DNA of 64,000 nt from NCBI RefSeq assembly GCF_943734655.1, contig NC_071354.1:43873744-43937743 (forward strand), written 5' to 3'. The position numbers were made by a program, and so were the translations under genes. Below, in pieces: positions 63,735 through 64,000 of this stretch. The stretch is from Sabethes cyaneus. Lineage: Eukaryota > Arthropoda > Insecta > Diptera > Culicidae. The notes under the pieces are model-generated. The model was not told where the DNA came from. It ran no database searches and saw only the letters and a list, made by a program, of their open reading frames with translations. Numbering within the stretch: the first letter of the stretch is position 1; each line of letters starts with the position of its first letter.

Positions 63735-64000
63735 TTTCCGTCTCTTACTGTTTTTTTTGAAAAAGAAGTAAAAAAAAAGGAAACAAAAGGAAAAAAACGG
63801 TAAAGAGCACGATGATAAACTTGATAAAGCTAGACAAATGGGTTAGAAAAAGAGGTAAAACGTGCAGGAGAACAGAGTAAAAGCTGGGCTTGAAAAAAAG
63901 AAAAACAAATGTGATGGGATGGGAGAGAAAACGGGACTTAAAAAGAGAAAAATGTGGAAAAACAAGAAAAACGAAGCAAAAAACGATAAACCTAAGCAAA
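63735..64000 (+). repeat. Purine-rich tract
   Basis: A+G-rich plus strand (AAAAAGAAGTAAAAAAAAAGG, GGGATGGGAGAGAAAACGG) of the same general class as 46010-47050, running off the window. Confidence 0.6.

Noticed and set aside
63467..63803. Frames encoding (LF)n and (NK)n.
   Set aside because: Direct consequence of the AACAAG microsatellite.
1..64000. CRISPR arrays, bacterial operons or prophage.
   Set aside because: No regularly spaced repeats with unique spacers, no Shine-Dalgarno-led gene clusters; coding remains are eukaryotic transposons.

Overview
This window reads as intergenic or intronic DNA of a large, repeat-rich arthropod genome, most likely a culicine mosquito (Aedes or Culex type). 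I infer this from the mixture of RTE-, I- and jockey-type non-LTR retrotransposons, a BEL/Pao LTR element, Helentron/Helitron, pogo, hAT, piggyBac-like, Tc1/mariner and Mutator-like DNA transposons, tRNA-derived SINEs and many short inverted-repeat elements (MITEs), together with AT-rich single-copy DNA. No database search was possible, so family names rest on recognised protein motifs, terminal inverted repeats (TIRs) and target-site duplications (TSDs). I found no convincing host protein-coding gene, no rRNA or canonical tRNA gene and no CRISPR array. Most long open frames are shadows or debris.

Layout. 1-1.9 kb: minus-strand RTE-group LINE with endonuclease and RT. 2.1-3.2 kb: I-type LINE with RNase H. 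4.0-5.5 kb: minus-strand Helentron with a Pif1-like helicase tail and an appended AP-endonuclease. 5.6-6.7 kb: LINE fragments. 8.4-10.3 kb: a degenerate repeat split by a 5'-truncated RTE insertion. 11.5-13.1 kb: a BEL/Pao protease region plus 3' LTR. 13.2-15.1 kb: a pyrimidine-rich tract holding a SINE. 15.7-18.6 kb: a TTAA-flanked piggyBac-like element with long repetitive inverted arms. 20.4-23.5 kb: two head-to-head Helentron 5' ends, one followed by three ~542-bp tandem units, each with TATA, initiator and DPE-like motifs, and then by a Helentron first exon. 26.5-29.4 kb: a jockey-type LINE with a MITE inside it. 29.85-30.95 kb: a short Helentron relative. 31.9-33.5 kb: a pogo-type element with a two-exon DNA-binding-domain gene. 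37.5-42.3 kb: a Tc1-type remnant and a long RTE element split by a hAT element and a TA-flanked element. 43.5-45.5 kb: a Mutator-like element whose TIRs are 15-bp minisatellites. 45.6-48.1 kb: a hAT-bounded purine-rich block with a SINE, then I-type LINE remains. 52.2-54.9 kb: a second minisatellite-ended fragment, a Helitron 3' end, a mariner pseudogene and a hAT MITE. 57-60.6 kb: a G-tract element, a second Helitron end, a TTAA MITE, a 397-bp palindromic hAT MITE and a jockey fragment. 63.5-64 kb: a long perfect AACAAG microsatellite and a purine-rich tract.

The relations are nesting relations rather than a pathway. Several insertions leave clear TSDs, and removing them rejoins the interrupted reading frame (hAT and TA elements in the RTE; a MITE in the jockey element). 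The two most interesting structures are the tandem TATA-Inr-DPE promoter array placed ahead of a Helentron ORF, and the pogo-type element that keeps a splice-competent, DDE-less DNA-binding protein.
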